64,000 nucleotides of DNA, taken from NCBI GenBank assembly GCA_966250335.1, contig CBINGZ010000032.1:1-64000 (forward strand), read 5' to 3'. This DNA comes from OLB7 sp966250335 (GTDB lineage Bacteria; Bacteroidota; Ignavibacteria; OLB7). Both the position numbers and the translations under genes were made by a program. Shown piece after piece: positions 33,745 through 43,100 of the stretch; within the stretch, counting starts at the first letter, position 1, and every line of letters starts with the position of its first letter. The notes below the pieces were generated by a model that had not been told where the DNA came from, did not search any database, and saw only the letters and a list, made by a program, of their open reading frames with translations.

Positions 33745-34181
33745 GGCCACCAGGACGTTGAATGTTCCTCAGTCGAATGCTACAGGCTATCATGTTAAGC
33801 TGCGATAGAACGCAACGTTGCTCACGCCCCTGGGGGATACAGCGTGCGGTTCAGTGAACGGGCTGGAGAGTGAGATCGATCTGCTCATCCTGGCAATCGC
33901 GACTCCGGACAATGCTGGGGAACGACACGATGACCACGTTGCGTCTGGAGGAGTCCGGGTTCGAACAGAGGCCCGGTGGACGGTGCGCGCAACTGACCCA
34001 GCCTTTATCTCGTCGGCATGGTGGGGTGGCGATGCGCGTGCTGACGCTCATGGACGGCAGCCTTCCTCCGGCGCGGCGCAGCATGAGCGTCGACCTGAAA
34101 AGTCTCGCAACGGGGAACTACCGACTGGTCCTCGAAACGAGGACGATGCTGAAGAGCGCGGCGGTGGAGGTCAGAAGATGA
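33745..34181 (+). pseudogene. Remnant of a cohesin-like/T9SS secreted protein
   Basis: Pieces in different frames match the C-terminus of the 40152 protein. ATGYHVKLR-stop-NATLLTPLGD corresponds to ATEYRVTLRYNATLLAPVGA, with a TAG at 33806; GSVNGLESEIDL corresponds to GRVDGLERVIDL; a frame change near 33900 leads into LGNDTMTTLRLEES (LGDDTTTTLSLEEA); after a deletion of about 55 residues that removes the YPNP entry, LATGNYRLVLETRTM and VEVRR-stop correspond to LPAGRYLLVLETATM and VEIRW-stop. The DNA is also recognisably similar. A nonsense codon, a frameshift and a deletion show a decayed paralogue whose 5' part is gone. Confidence 0.75.
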
Positions 34182-34234
34182 TTCCGTCGGATAAGGATAT
34201 GATGTAGTGATTCCCATCCATACGATCCCGAGTC

Positions 34235-34762
34235 ATGCTGTCACTACGGACGCTCGCCAAGATTCTGCAGTTCCTCTCCAGTTGCATCATTATCGTGGAG
34301 ATCGTGGGGGAGGAGCGGTTGAAGCTTGCGACTGGGAGGTCCGCAGAGAGGTTGAAGAAGCGGAGACGGCCAGACCTCAGGAACAAGATGGATTTGCGTT
34401 TATTGCGACTATGGAATCGAATAGATGGTAGTAAACCGTTGAGCATGCTCGTTGGGTTATGCGTGATCGTAGTCATGATCGTCATGTATCGCTGGTTCTA
34501 TCCTGACGAAGCGAACGGATTCCTGTCGTTGATCGGGCGTATTGTAGTGGTCGTACCCTGCGGCCTCGCGACGGTAAGCCTCGTATGGATGATTGGCGAA
34601 CGATTGATCATCGCCCTCTCTCTGACATTCGACGTCATATACGATGTATTGCTCCGTGCGATAGCTCAAGCTCTCGACCACGACAAGGCGAAGCGAAGAT
34701 TGCTTATGCTCTCGTTCATCCTCCTCATCGCCGGCACGACGCTGGATATTATCGAAGAGTGA
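34235..34762 (+). CDS. Small membrane protein of unknown function
   Basis: 175 residues. Hydrophobic segments at about 8-25 (weak), 70-88 (MLVGLCVIVVMIVMYRWFY), 97-118 (LIGRIVVVVPCGLATVSLVWM) and 157-170 (LLMLSFILLIAGTTLDII), with a highly basic stretch (RSAERLKKRRRPDLRNK) between the first and second. The function is not recognised. It follows the remnant on the same strand and ends before a strong hairpin. Confidence 0.55.
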   Translation: MLSLRTLAKILQFLSSCIIIVEIVGEERLKLATGRSAERLKKRRRPDLRNKMDLRLLRLWNRIDGSKPLSMLVGLCVIVVMIVMYRWFYPDEANGFLSLIGRIVVVVPCGLATVSLVWMIGERLIIALSLTFDVIYDVLLRAIAQALDHDKAKRRLLMLSFILLIAGTTLDIIEE

Positions 34763-34817
34763 CATAACGGCACCGCGGACGAAGCCGGCACGAGCGGGGC
34801 GGGGGCCCCGCGAGCTT

Positions 34818-34865
34818 GAGAAGGGAGAGGATGGCTGCCGATGGAACTTTATCCTCTCCCTTCTT
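34818..34865. terminator. Hairpin between convergent genes
   Basis: AGAAGGGAGAGGAT pairs with ATCCTCTCCCTTCT across an 18-base loop, followed by TTCT on the plus strand. It lies between the convergent membrane protein and reductase genes and can serve the plus-strand gene, possibly both. Confidence 0.7.
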
Positions 34866-34915
34866 TCTGAATGCGATATGGATCGGGCGTCTCTATCGTA
34901 TCGTGCTACGTTGAT

Positions 34916-35422
34916 TCACGGCACTGCATATTCCAGCGTGACGATTCCCGTTTTGTAGATCCTGTGACCGGTCAGCAGCAGCTTCTTCCGGCCGGCGGGG
35001 GAGGCGAGGAGGGGGATCCCCTCACCGAGGAGGACGGGGATGATCGAGACCTCGACGGTGTCGACCAGGCCGGCGTCCAGGAGGGTTCGGAAGAGGGTGC
35101 CGCCGCCGAAGAGCCAGATATCCTTTCCCTCCTCGGCACGTAGCGTGGTGAGATATTCTCTGATGTCGTCGGCGATGATGGTCACGCCGGGGTAGTCCTC
35201 CTGCCGGAGCGTCCGGGAGAAGACGACCGTCTTCGTGCCGGGGAAGCCCCCCTGACCTCCCATCCCGTGAAACGTCCTGCGGCCGAGCAGGAATGTATCG
35301 AACTGGGAGAAAAGACCGCCGAAGTCGATCTCCGGGTCCATGATGATCCAGTCCGCCTCCCCCTTGGGGCCGGCGATGTAGCCGTCCAGACTCGATGCCA
35401 CCACGTAACGAATTCTTCGCAT
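34916..35422 (-). CDS. RibD/dihydrofolate-reductase-like domain protein
   Basis: 168 residues, complete. The family signature is VVASSLDGYIAG (residues 7-18), then the nucleotide-binding LLGRRTFHGM, KTVVFSRTLR, DIWLFGGGTLFRTLLDAGLVD and PVLLGEGIPL. These YwjB/YyaP-like proteins have the DHFR fold and bind NADPH; their substrate is not known. It is divergent from the CLC gene across about 230 bases. Confidence 0.85.
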   Translation of the reverse strand: MRRIRYVVASSLDGYIAGPKGEADWIIMDPEIDFGGLFSQFDTFLLGRRTFHGMGGQGGFPGTKTVVFSRTLRQEDYPGVTIIADDIREYLTTLRAEEGKDIWLFGGGTLFRTLLDAGLVDTVEVSIIPVLLGEGIPLLASPAGRKKLLLTGHRIYKTGIVTLEYAVP

Positions 35423-35651
35423 GTGCCGTCTCCGTGTTGTGTTGTTCTCGTAGAGAAGGGGCCGCGCCCGCCGGATCGTGCGTGTCGGCTCCCCCCTTGT
35501 GATTCCGCCGGGATTGTCGCGCTCCGATCGGGAAGACCGGCCGCTACAGTCCGAAAATAACTGCTACAAACGGACATGGTATGCAACACTTTCACGCCCT
35601 AAGTTTCCGGGCCCGACATTTTACCTACATCAAACCCCGGAGATAGAGACT

Positions 35652-37538
35652 ATGGACAATCCCGACGACGACTACCACGATACGGAACCGGACAATACAG
35701 ATCGCATTCCGATTTCCCCATCACTCGATCTCACGCTCCAGGCGGCGCAGGTGCCGCGCCGGACGACTCTGGTGGATCGACGAGTTGTCCTCTTGAGCTG
35801 CATTGCGATCTGTCTCGCGTTCGCCGCGGCGCTTGTGGCGCAACTGCTGACCGTCATCATCGCGCTGGTCACCAACCTGGCGTTCTACGGGCGCTTCGCG
35901 ACGAACGAGACATCACCGGCCGACAACCATCTCGGTCTTGCCGTCATCATCGTCCCCGTCATCGGCGGACTCATTGTCGGAGTGATGGCCCGCTACGGCT
36001 CGAAAGCGATCCGCGGCCACGGCATCCCCGAAGCAATGGAGCAGGTCCTGCTCAACCAGAGCCGCATTGCACCACGACTCACCTTCCTCAAGCCTCTCTC
36101 ATCGGCCGTCGCCATCGGTACGGGCGGACCGTTCGGCGCCGAAGGGCCGATCATCGCCACCGGAGGCGCGCTCGGCTCCCTGATCGGCCAGTTGATGAAC
36201 ACCACCGCCGATGAACGGAAGACCCTTCTGGCGGCCGGAGCCGCCGCCGGCATGTCTGCGATATTCGGCAGCCCGGTGTCGGCTGTGATTCTCGCCGTCG
36301 AACTTCTCCTCTTCGAATTCCGTCCCCGCTCGATCATCCCCGTCGCTCTGGCGAGTGTTACGGCCAGCGGCGCGCGTTATGCGATCATGGGGGCGTCGGC
36401 GGGGTTTGCCATGCCGGCCGTCTCTCAGCCGGGGGGGGAGGCGCTCGCCTTTTACGTTCTGCTGGGAGCGCTCATGGGATTGATCGCGGTCGGAGTCACC
36501 CGCCTGGTCTACGGCATCGAGGATGCGTTCGAGCGCATTCCGATCCATTGGATGTGGTGGCCCGCTCTGGGGGGGCTGGCGGTGGGAGTGGTGGGATATT
36601 TCGCGCCGACTACTCTCGGGGTAGGATATGATAATATCGATCATATCCTCTCGGGTGAGCTTGTAGGTCGGGCACTGATCTTCCTCTGTGTGATGAAGTT
36701 CCTCTCCTGGTCTATCGCATTGGGAAGCGGGACCTCCGGCGGCACGCTTGCGCCGCTCTTCACCATAGGAGGCGCGCTGGGGGCCGCGATCGGCAGCGGC
36801 GTCTCCGCTCTGCTGCCGCGTGTGGGGATCGATATACGGATAGCGGGACTGGTGGGGATGGCAGCCCTCTTCGCCGGAGCTTCGCGCGCGCTGCTCGCTT
36901 CGGTCGTGTTCGCCTTCGAGACGACGCTTCAGCCGATCGGCCTGCTCCCGCTTCTGGGGGGATGCTCGGCGGCCTACCTTGTCTCATGCCTGCTGATGGA
37001 GCACAGCATCATGACCGAAAAGATCGCGCGGCGAGGCGTTCGCGTCCCCGCCGAATATTCGGCCGACTATCTGGCACAGGTCCTTGTCGGCAATACGGCC
37101 TCCCGAGAGGTCGTGACCCTGCGTGCCGACGACACTCTGGAGAGCGTCCGCGCATGGCTGCATTCAGGAGTTCCGGAAGCGCATCACCAGGGGTATCCCG
37201 TCATGGACGAAGGGGAGCGGGTGCTGGGGGTCGTAACGCGTCGCGATCTGTTTGATTCATCCAGGAGCAGGGAGTGCCGGGTGCGTGAGGTGATCGGACG
37301 TCCTCCGGTCGTTATTCATGAAGATCATTCGCTCCGTGAGGCGGCCGATCACATGGTGCGCGAATCGGTGGGACGTCTGATCGTCGTCCCAGGCGACGAT
37401 CCGCGGCGGATGACCGGCATCATCACACGGGGGGATCTCCTCTCGGCTCATGCAGACCGTCTGGGGAATACCCACGATGCCGACCGGAGTATCCGCATTC
37501 GCCGGGGTCTGCGGAGACGATTCAGCAGGGCCGCATAA
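35652..37538 (+). CDS. CLC-family chloride channel/antiporter with CBS domains
   Basis: 628 residues from an ATG at 35652; upstream codons in the frame lack features. About 45-470 is the CLC core. Signature motifs: GHGIP (122-126, where many chloride-selective CLCs have GSGIP), GAEGP (162-166, Glu164 the gating glutamate), and GSGTSGGTLAP. Two CBS domains fill about 505-615 (REVVTLRADDTLESVRAWL, GVVTRRDLFDS, IGRPPVVIHEDHSLREAADHM, TGIITRGDLL), the usual ligand-sensing tail. It moves anions, probably Cl-/H+ exchange. The His in place of Ser may change anion preference. Confidence 0.88.
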   Translation: MDNPDDDYHDTEPDNTDRIPISPSLDLTLQAAQVPRRTTLVDRRVVLLSCIAICLAFAAALVAQLLTVIIALVTNLAFYGRFATNETSPADNHLGLAVIIVPVIGGLIVGVMARYGSKAIRGHGIPEAMEQVLLNQSRIAPRLTFLKPLSSAVAIGTGGPFGAEGPIIATGGALGSLIGQLMNTTADERKTLLAAGAAAGMSAIFGSPVSAVILAVELLLFEFRPRSIIPVALASVTASGARYAIMGASAGFAMPAVSQPGGEALAFYVLLGALMGLIAVGVTRLVYGIEDAFERIPIHWMWWPALGGLAVGVVGYFAPTTLGVGYDNIDHILSGELVGRALIFLCVMKFLSWSIALGSGTSGGTLAPLFTIGGALGAAIGSGVSALLPRVGIDIRIAGLVGMAALFAGASRALLASVVFAFETTLQPIGLLPLLGGCSAAYLVSCLLMEHSIMTEKIARRGVRVPAEYSADYLAQVLVGNTASREVVTLRADDTLESVRAWLHSGVPEAHHQGYPVMDEGERVLGVVTRRDLFDSSRSRECRVREVIGRPPVVIHEDHSLREAADHMVRESVGRLIVVPGDDPRRMTGIITRGDLLSAHADRLGNTHDADRSIRIRRGLRRRFSRAA

Positions 37539-37550
37539 ACCGCGCGGGGG

Positions 37551-37581
37551 AGGCCCGGCAAGGCTCCGTCTCTTGCCGGGC
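37551..37581 (+). terminator. Hairpin after the CLC gene
   Basis: GCCCGGCAAG and CTTGCCGGGC form a 10-bp stem with a nine-base loop, 13 bases after the CLC stop. No T-run follows at once. Confidence 0.5.
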
Positions 37582-37768
37582 AGGGGGGCTTATAAATCTG
37601 AATTCGGTCCAGATACAAATTTGTCGGTCGGAACGCGAGAAACCGTGATGATTTCGCGCTAGTTTTGCCTCCAGTCTGTTCAGCCGCGTCAGCTCGACCC
37701 GGAGCCGATCCCCACGTGGCCGAACATCGTGGACGCGGACCTTGCGTTCAATCACTCACGGAGGAACC

Positions 37769-39934
37769 ATGATCAGAAAGTTAGTGTCTGCAGCGTTCCT
37801 GCTGATGACGGCGGCCGCGCCGTCCATGGCACAGGAGGAGACCGATACGACGAAGCGGTATACCTCTCCCGAGATCGTCATCACGTCGACGCGTACGTCG
37901 GAGCCTCTGGAGAAGGTTCCGATGGCCGTCAGCTATGTGCCGGCGTCGGACTTCCAGACCGGGCGGCGATACGAGCTGAAGGATGCGCTCTGGGGTGTCC
38001 CGGGCGTCTTCACGCAGGCTCGTTCGGGGCATACGGATGTTCGTATCACGATACGAGGATTCGGCGCCCGCGGCGCGGCGAACAGGTCCAACGCCGGCAA
38101 CATGCGCGGAATACGTGTGCTGCTGGACGGCATCCCGGAGACGGAGCCGGACGGCCGCACCTCGCTCGACCTGGTGAACCTGGATGCAGTATCGCATCTC
38201 GAGGTGCTTAGAAGCAACTCGTCGACGCTCTACGGCAGCGCGTCGGGAGGGGTGATCAACCTTTTCACCAATCTCTCGTTCTCCGAGCCGTTCGTGGAGA
38301 CCAAGAACACCGTGGGGAGCTTCAACTTCCTGCGGAACACCGTCGCCGCGGGGACGAAGATCGGATCGACCAACATGTTCCTGGCGGTGACCAACACCAC
38401 GTACGGCGATACGACGCGCAAGACCTACCGCGAGCACAGCAGCGCCTCGCAGTTCCTGGTCACGATGGGAGTTCTCTCCAACCTCGACTCCACGACCCGT
38501 CTGGGGGCCTATCTCGGGGGGACGTCGAATCTCTTCCGCTTCCCCGGCCCGCTCACCCGCGAGCAGATCGACGCCGATCCGTTCCAGGCGAACAAGGGAT
38601 TCGTGGATCGCGACGAACGCCGATTCAACAGACAGGGGCGGCTGGCGATGTCGCTCGATCACGGTTTCTCCGGCGGGCACGGCCTCTCGGGGAGCGTCTA
38701 CTACCAGCCGAAGGTGCTGGAGCGTTCCGAGCGGAACACCTACAGGGACTTCACCCGATATGGTTTCGGCGCGCAGACCCAGTATCGCTGGACGACCGAT
38801 TTCTCGAAGTCTCTCCAGAGCACCTTCATGGCAGGCTTCGACGGACAGTATCAGGACGGCGCCGTCCTCTTCTACTCGCTCGCGCCGGGGGGCGGACGCG
38901 GCAGCACGGTCCAGCAGGACAAGCAGGAGGGAGCCACGACGATGGGGGGATACGTGGAGGAGAGCGTGACGCTGGACAGCACCTGGACCATAAAGGTCGG
39001 TGGGCGATACGATCATGTGAAGTACGTCTTCCGCAACTACCTCATGGCGACACCGCCGAGTTCAGGTCCGCCGCAGCATATCGATTTCAACCGTTTCACG
39101 CCGAAGGCTGGGATCTCCTACAAGATCGCGGAGGGACATTCGGTCTACGGCAACGTCGGCGGCGGCGTGGAAGCTCCCGCGTTCAATGAGGTCGATCCCC
39201 CCTCGGACTCGCTGATCCGCGCCCGCGGCGGCGAGATCGATACGACCAACCGCGATTTCAACCCGCTGCTCGAGCCGACGACCTCCACCAGTTTCGAGGT
39301 CGGCGCGCGCGGGCTCGTCGGGTTCGACGGATTCCTTTCGTATCTCTCCTACGATGTTGCCGCATACATGATCAGTATCGGCAACGATCTGATCCCCTGG
39401 GATGGAGGGCGCTACTACTTCACGGCCGCCGAAACCAAGAGGACAGGTCTCGAGCTCGGCTTCGCGGCCGGCTCCAGCATCGGTCTGTCGCTGCAGGGGG
39501 CGCTGACGATCTCGCAGAACAAGTACGTGAAGTACGAGAACCTGCTCGGCCGTTTCGACGACAACGAGACCGCCGGGCTTCCTTCGATGGTCGCCAACGC
39601 GCGGCTCCGTTACGAGGCGCCGTTCGGAATCTTCCTGGAGGGCTCGCTGGAGCATGTGGGGGGATACTACGCCGACGATCGGAACGATGAGAAGCCCGAC
39701 GGCACTCCGGACCCGTCGGTCAACTCGCTTGTCGACGCCTACTCGCTGCTGGGCCTGACCGCTGGCTGGGCGCACGACTTCGGGAGCCTGGCCGTGGATC
39801 TCTACGCCACGGTCAACAACCTGACCGATCAGAAGTACGTCAGCTCGGTCTTCATCAACGGCGAGAGCAATCAGTACTTCGAGTCGGGGATGCCCCGGAG
39901 CGTGGTGGTCGGAGTCGGACTGCGCTATCACTGA
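37769..39934 (+). CDS. TonB-dependent outer-membrane receptor
   Basis: 721 residues from an ATG preceded by GGAGGA. Signal peptide MIRKLVSAAFLLMTAAAPSMAQ. A TonB-box-like segment (SPEIVITSTRTSEPLEKVP) opens the plug, which continues with VPGVFTQARSGHTDVRITIRG, GIRVLLDGIPETEPDGRTSL, VSHLEVLRSNSSTLYGSASGGVINL. The remainder is a 22-strand-type barrel ending in GVGLRYH with a terminal aromatic-x pattern. It imports a chelated metal or similar ligand with energy from TonB; the FecA/IutA-like plug suggests iron, but the substrate cannot be read. TAGTTTTG near 37661 fits the Bacteroidota -7 box (TAnnTTTG), though no TTG is well placed upstream. Confidence 0.88.
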   Translation: MIRKLVSAAFLLMTAAAPSMAQEETDTTKRYTSPEIVITSTRTSEPLEKVPMAVSYVPASDFQTGRRYELKDALWGVPGVFTQARSGHTDVRITIRGFGARGAANRSNAGNMRGIRVLLDGIPETEPDGRTSLDLVNLDAVSHLEVLRSNSSTLYGSASGGVINLFTNLSFSEPFVETKNTVGSFNFLRNTVAAGTKIGSTNMFLAVTNTTYGDTTRKTYREHSSASQFLVTMGVLSNLDSTTRLGAYLGGTSNLFRFPGPLTREQIDADPFQANKGFVDRDERRFNRQGRLAMSLDHGFSGGHGLSGSVYYQPKVLERSERNTYRDFTRYGFGAQTQYRWTTDFSKSLQSTFMAGFDGQYQDGAVLFYSLAPGGGRGSTVQQDKQEGATTMGGYVEESVTLDSTWTIKVGGRYDHVKYVFRNYLMATPPSSGPPQHIDFNRFTPKAGISYKIAEGHSVYGNVGGGVEAPAFNEVDPPSDSLIRARGGEIDTTNRDFNPLLEPTTSTSFEVGARGLVGFDGFLSYLSYDVAAYMISIGNDLIPWDGGRYYFTAAETKRTGLELGFAAGSSIGLSLQGALTISQNKYVKYENLLGRFDDNETAGLPSMVANARLRYEAPFGIFLEGSLEHVGGYYADDRNDEKPDGTPDPSVNSLVDAYSLLGLTAGWAHDFGSLAVDLYATVNNLTDQKYVSSVFINGESNQYFESGMPRSVVVGVGLRYH

Positions 39935-39970
39935 TCGCCGGCGAACGGCATCGATCGATGACGCGATATG

Positions 39971-40006
39971 AAGGGAGGGAGGGCGAAGGCTTCTCCCTCC
40001 CTTTGT
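39971..40006 (+). terminator. Hairpin after the TonB receptor gene
   Basis: AAGGGAGGGAG pairs with CTCCCTCCCTT, followed by TGTTATT. It closes the receptor gene and precedes the large secreted protein gene. Confidence 0.65.
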
Positions 40007-40151
40007 TATTGGGGAGTGTGAGGCGTTGTGCGTGGGCTTGCGGGTGAAGGGGTTCCATCCGATCTTCCCCGCTGCCCGATTCAGCGGCCATGAACGCGAC
40101 TCTTTTCCGCGCCGGCTCATCCTTCTCTTCGAACGTCTCGATCCTGTCGTT

Positions 40152-43100
40152 ATGCGATTATTTTTCCTTCTACTCGTTCTCCTCCCATGTGCGGCGGCTA
40201 TCGTCCCGGCCCAGAGCCTTTCGGTCGTCGATATCGACGCCACGGGGTTTCCCGTCATGAAGGCGAAGCTCTCCGCGTTCGATGCGGCGGGCGATCCTGT
40301 TCGTCCCTCGGCGTCGGAGGTGACAGTGTCGGAAGGAGGGAGGGGGCGTAGCGTCGTCTCGATCTCATGTCCTCCGACTCCGCCGCCGCTTGCTCTTTCG
40401 TCGGTGCTGGTGGTGGATGTCTCCGGTTCGATGAAGGAGATGACGGGGGGTGTTCGCAGGATCGATCTGGCGAAGGCGGCGACCGGCGCATGGATACAGG
40501 GATTGCCGGCCGGTGCGAGCGAGTGCGCCGTGACGAGTTTCGATGAATCCAATTATCTGAACCAGGATTTCACGACCGACCGGACCCGACTTCTCAACGC
40601 GGTCTCCGCTCTTTCCCCCGGCGGCGGAACCGATTACGACGAGGGGCTGCTCCTTGCCGCTTCCGGCGGACTCAGGATATCGAGGAACGGGAAATACCGA
40701 AAGGTCATCGTCTTCCTGACTGACGGTCTTCCGGCCAGCACTCCGCAGACGAGCGCCATCATCGCGGAGGCTCAGCGCCAGAACTGCGTCATCTTCGCCG
40801 TCACCCTCTCCATGTTCTGTCCCCAGTCGTTGCGCGATATTGCTGCGGGAAGCGGGGGAGGATGGTTCGAGAACGTCTCGACGGTCTCCCAGGCCGAGGA
40901 GATATATCGCGGGATATTGAGGCAGATGCGGGGAAGCGTGCCGTGCGATATATCATGGCGAAGCGCCGTCGGGTGCGCTGGCGGCGATCAGGAGGTGACG
41001 TTCAACTGGAACGGCCGTCAGGCGAAGGGAACATATCGTATCCCGGCCTCCGGTGTCGCGAAGCTCGATATCGTCCCCCCGATCCTCAACATCCGTTCCA
41101 AGCCGACCGGAGTCCGATTCGACACGACGATCACGATCACCGCGGTCAACGCGCCGTTCAACGTGACGGGGATTACCAGCAGCGATCCCGCCTACGAGAT
41201 GAACCCGAAGAGCTTCACCCTGGCGGCGGGGGAGAGCCGGGTCGTCACCGTAAGCTACACCCCGACCGACAGCAGCTATTCCTGGGCACGCTTCGATATC
41301 GCGACAGATCTCTGCCCGCGTCTCTTCTTCTCCAGCGGAAGCTATCCCGGCAGGAAGGTCACACGCCCGACGCTCAGGCTCGACTCTCCGAACGGAGGAG
41401 AGGTCTTCGTCGGCGGGAGCGACACGGTGATCACATGGAGCGGCATATCGCCGGACGATACGGTGACCCTCGAGTACAGCATCGACAACGGAGCGACGTG
41501 GAAGGAGATCACCCGCAGCGCGACCGGAGGGAGATATCCGTGGCATGTGCCGGGGACGCCGAGCACGCGCTGCCTGGTGCGGGTCACCCAGCCGGACCAG
41601 GGAGGGGGATGGGTGATTCATGGAAGAGGTCCGTACTCCGACAACGGCAACGACATGGCCCTTGACGCCGCCGGAAATATGTATATCGTGGGAGGATATC
41701 AGCAGGCGATCGATTTCGGCGGAGGCCTCGTTCTGAACGGCGCGGTGAACGAGAGCTGCGCGTTTCTCGCCAAGGTTCGTCCCGATGGAACGATCGACTG
41801 GGCCAGGCGCGTGGGGGCGGGTGGGACGATCCACACCATACAGATCGACCTCGACCCGGCCGGGGAGATCTATATCTCCGGAGCATTCTCCGGCAGCGTC
41901 TACTTCGGCACGCAGCCGGTGATCAGCCAGGGAAAGATGGATGCGTATATCGCAAGATATACGCCGGACGGTAGTGTCGATTTCGTATGGGGGGCAGGGA
42001 CCCGTGACGATGATTTCATAATCTCCCTGGTCATCGACCATGTCGGGAACCTGTATATATCGGGGAACTACAGAGGTAGTATGGATCTGGGGGGAGTGAC
42101 CATCCAGAATTTCGGTCTCACTGCCTCGTTCATCGCCCGGCTCACACCGGACGGCAGGACGGTCTGGGTCGATTCGATCAAGGGGGAAAGGCAGGGGGAG
42201 GCGCCTCAGCTTGCCGTGGACGGGTCAGGCGGACTCTACCTGACGGGAGGATTTGGGTCCGATATCACGATCGGTACATCCTCCTTCACCTCGGCCGGCA
42301 ACAACGACATCTATTTCGCCAAGTACGACGTCGACGGCAGTTTCCTCTGGGCCCGGTCTGCCGGAGGGGTGGACAGTGACGTCCCCAGGGCGCTGACGGT
42401 CGATTCCTGGGGAAATATCTATGTCGGAGGTTATTTCCATCGCACTCTGTCGATCGACGACAAGTCGGTGACCAGCGCGGGGCGGTGGGATATGTTCCTC
42501 GCCAAATTCCATTCCGACGGAAGCATTGAATGGCTTAGAGGGATGGGGGGAAAAAGCACGGAAGGGGTGGGACAGATCGCTACCGACAACATCGGCAACC
42601 TCTATGTCATCGGCTATATCTCGGATACCACGGATCTCGGCGGCACGACGATAATATCGAAGGGGTCCGAGGATGTCTTCATCGCGAAATACGCGTCCGA
42701 TTCCCGACTGGAATGGGTGAGACAGGTCAATGGGACCGGCCTCGATCTTGCCGGGAAGCTGGTCGTCGACGATCTCGGCAGCATCACGGTCATCGGGGCG
42801 TTCGGCGGTCAGGCGAGCTTCGGACGCCATCAGCGCATTGCGGCAGGCCAGATCGACGTCTTCGTCTGGAGGATCGGCGAGGACCTGCCGCTTCAGAGCG
42901 ATACATCGGATGCCCTCTTCTCGATCGTCATCCCCGCTCCGGCGGCCGTCGACGTCGATATGGGGAAGGTTATGGTCGGCGGCGCCCGCGATTCCGTGGT
43001 CGCATCGTTCGTGCGAAACACGGGGACGCATCCCTTCAGGGTGGATAAGATCGGGATGACCGGTAGCGGAGCGTCCCTCTTCTCGATCGTCTCCGGTCAC

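Noticed and set aside
37540..37768. Possible cobalamin riboswitch ahead of the TonB receptor
   Set aside because: I could not find the conserved B12-box or the expected helices; only a terminator-like hairpin and a TAnnTTTG box are visible.
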